From: an uncultured Planctomycetaceae bacterium
GTDB lineage: Bacteria > Planctomycetota > Planctomycetia > Pirellulales > Thermoguttaceae
Direction of reading: 5' to 3'
DNA length: 6,212 nt
Assembly: GCA_947307005.1 (NCBI GenBank)
Contig: CAMZHY010000233.1
Coordinates: forward strand, 1-6,212
The translations under genes and the position numbers were made by a program. A model generated the notes under the pieces. That model was not told the origin of the DNA and did not search any database. It saw only the letters and a program-made list of their open reading frames with translations. Positions 5,123 through 6,212 of the stretch are shown here, in pieces; within the stretch, counting starts at the first letter, position 1; every line of letters starts with the position of its first letter.

Positions 5123-5166
5123 GCTCCTCTCGACGCGTCGCCTAAGCGGTCGTCGAGAGGGGCTTT
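5123..5166 (+). terminator. Intrinsic terminator candidate after the membrane-anchored protein gene
   Basis: CCTCTCGACG (5126-5135) pairs perfectly with CGTCGAGAGG (5151-5160). In RNA the stem extends by a U-G and two further pairs (5123-5125 with 5161-5163) to 13 bp around a 15-nt loop. Only three T follow directly (5164-5166), then GTCAATTT, so termination may be moderate. It lies 76 bp after the stop codon of the rightward gene. Confidence 0.6.
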
Positions 5167-5182
5167 GTCAATTTAGCGGGAT

Positions 5183-5209
5183 AAAACGTCGCCGCCGTCG
5201 CGCGGCGAC
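5183..5209 (-). terminator. Intrinsic terminator for the FN3-repeat gene
   Basis: GTCGCCGC (5188-5195) pairs perfectly with GCGGCGAC (5202-5209) around a 6-nt loop. Read leftward, the GC-rich 8-bp stem is followed by GTTTTAT (5187-5181), giving a short T-run on the correct side for the minus-strand gene that ends at 5245. Confidence 0.6.
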
Positions 5210-5244
5210 CTATAGGGTTTTCGCCTGTCGGCGCTCAAGCGTTA

Positions 5245-6212
5245 TTACGCGTCGAGATTCGCGGCGAGGAGATCGTAATCGTCTTCGTCGAGTTCGTCGA
5301 AGAGTTCGGCGCCGAAATCGAGGGTAGCGGAGGACGCCGAGGTCGTCTTAGCGCGGACGATTGAGGAGTAGACGCTCTTGTAGTTCACGCCGTCGCCGAT
5401 CGCCTTGAGCCGGAAGTCGTACTCGGTATTCGGGGCAAGCCCGGAAACCGTATAACTGGTCGACGTCCCGACATTCTTGTTCGTCCACGTCGAATCGCTC
5501 GCAAGCTTATAGGAAAAGCTATATCGCTCGGCGTTCGGAACGGCGTTCCAAGAGACGGTAATCGTCGTATCCGTCTTGGACGCGACGGAAAGAACCGGCG
5601 TCGCAAGCGGAATGGGATCGCCCGTCGGGGTCGGCGTCGCGTCCGTCTGCGCTTGGAGAACCGCCGAATAGACGCTCTTGTAATTCACGCCGTCCCCAAT
5701 CGCTTTGAGACGGAAATCGTACGTCGTATTCGGAGTAAGGCCCGTAACCGCATAGCTGGTCGCCGTTCCGACGTTCTTGTTCGTCCACGTCGTCTCGCTT
5801 GCGGGCTTATAGGAGAGGCTATATCGGTCGGCGTTCGGAATGGCGTCCCACGAGACGGTAATCGTCGTATCCGTCTTGGACGCGACGGAGAGAACCGGCG
5901 TCGCGAGCGGTTGCGGACCGACGGGAGGCGTCGGCGTCGCGTCCGTCTTGGCGCGGAGAACGGCGGAGTAGACGCTCTTGTAGTTCGTTTCGTCGCCGAT
6001 CGCTTTGAGTCGGAAGTCATACTCGGTATTCGGCGCGAGTCCGGAAACCGTATAGCTCGTGTTTGTCCCGACGTTCTTGTTCGTCCAAGTCGTCGTTCCC
6101 GTAAGCCGGTAGGACAGACTGTATCGCACGGCGTTCGGAATCGCGTCCCATGCGACGGTAATCGTCGTATCCGACTTGTCCGCGACGGAAAGAACCGGCG
6201 TCGCGAGCGGTT
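5245..6212 (-). CDS. Fibronectin type III repeat surface protein, C-terminal part (5' end beyond the right edge)
   Basis: The frame is open from the right edge to a double stop (TAA at 5247-5245, then TAA at 5244-5242), giving 321 visible residues. It holds three FN3 domains. Each begins PLATPVLSVA, continues DTTITVSWDAIPNA, RYSLSYK, TTWTNKNVG, SYTVSGLAPNTEYDFRLKAI and ends NYKSVYSAVLRAKT; the W and the L-x-P-N-x-x-Y-x-F-R pattern are the FN3 hallmarks. DATPTP linkers join them. After the last domain a 33-residue acidic tail (from TTSASSATLD; its core is FDELDEDDYDLLAANL) ends the protein. Such repeats usually serve as spacers or binding modules of secreted or cell-surface proteins; the catalytic or recognition part and the signal peptide would lie upstream, outside the window. 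A GTG at 6129 is inside a domain (...NAVRYSLSY) and is not the start. The gene converges on the membrane-anchored protein gene, with terminators between them. Confidence 0.88.
   Translation of the reverse strand, partial: PLATPVLSVADKSDTTITVAWDAIPNAVRYSLSYRLTGTTTWTNKNVGTNTSYTVSGLAPNTEYDFRLKAIGDETNYKSVYSAVLRAKTDATPTPPVGPQPLATPVLSVASKTDTTITVSWDAIPNADRYSLSYKPASETTWTNKNVGTATSYAVTGLTPNTTYDFRLKAIGDGVNYKSVYSAVLQAQTDATPTPTGDPIPLATPVLSVASKTDTTITVSWNAVPNAERYSFSYKLASDSTWTNKNVGTSTSYTVSGLAPNTEYDFRLKAIGDGVNYKSVYSSIVRAKTTSASSATLDFGAELFDELDEDDYDLLAANLDA
5347..6210 (-). repeat. Three long direct repeats with a 300-bp period encoding the FN3 domains
   Basis: Units lie at 6210-5911, 5910-5611 and 5610-5347 (the last lacks the linker). 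Marker AGAACCGGCG recurs at 5591, 5891 and 6191, exactly 300 bp apart, and other stretches such as GACGCTCTTGTA recur in the same register. Differences are mostly single bases, many of them at third codon positions. The first visible unit reaches the window edge, so more copies may lie beyond. Confidence 0.92.

Noticed and set aside
6127..6129. GTG as the start of the FN3-repeat gene
   Set aside because: The same frame continues upstream to the window edge with the rest of an FN3 domain (PLATPVLSVA and ITVAWDAIPNA), so this GTG is an internal valine.

Overview
The window reads as high-GC bacterial chromosome from a planctomycete-like bacterium, possibly host- or gut-associated. This assignment is inferred from gene content (a SelA-fold paralog, a secreted protein with a 'FPVGSW' segment, an FN3-repeat protein with an acidic C-terminal tail) and from a strong codon bias to GCG/CGC/GTC. 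No marker gene or rRNA is present to prove it.

Left part (1-1131, all minus strand). A 59-codon coiled-coil gene (1131-952), a zinc-ribbon protein with a helical C-terminal part (846-214) and the start of an FAD-dependent protoporphyrinogen-oxidase-like gene (184 to beyond base 1) run leftward. The zinc-ribbon gene and the oxidase gene are only 29 bp apart and look co-transcribed. A weak hairpin with a T-run separates the coiled-coil gene from them.

Control region (1132-1389). This gene-free stretch holds a divergent promoter pair: a strong sigma70-type promoter pointing left (TTGACT-N17-TACAAT) and another pointing right (TGGACG-N17-TATAAT). A perfect 9-bp inverted repeat lies across the start point of the left promoter.

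Middle (1390-3873, plus strand). A PD-(D/E)XK (Rpn/PDDEXK_2-type) nuclease with an in-frame (EKRG)4 repeat is followed 30 bp later by a SelA-fold protein. In that protein the PLP-binding lysine and neighbouring active-site residues are replaced, so it looks like a pseudoenzyme. This is the most interesting item in the window.

Right part. A membrane-anchored or lipoprotein-like hypothetical protein (3961-5046, plus) converges on a 5'-truncated FN3-repeat surface protein (6212-5245, minus). The FN3 protein has three domain units repeated with an exact 300-bp period. Two hairpins between the converging genes fit as back-to-back terminators. I see no tRNA, rRNA, CRISPR array, insertion-sequence ends or phage genes.
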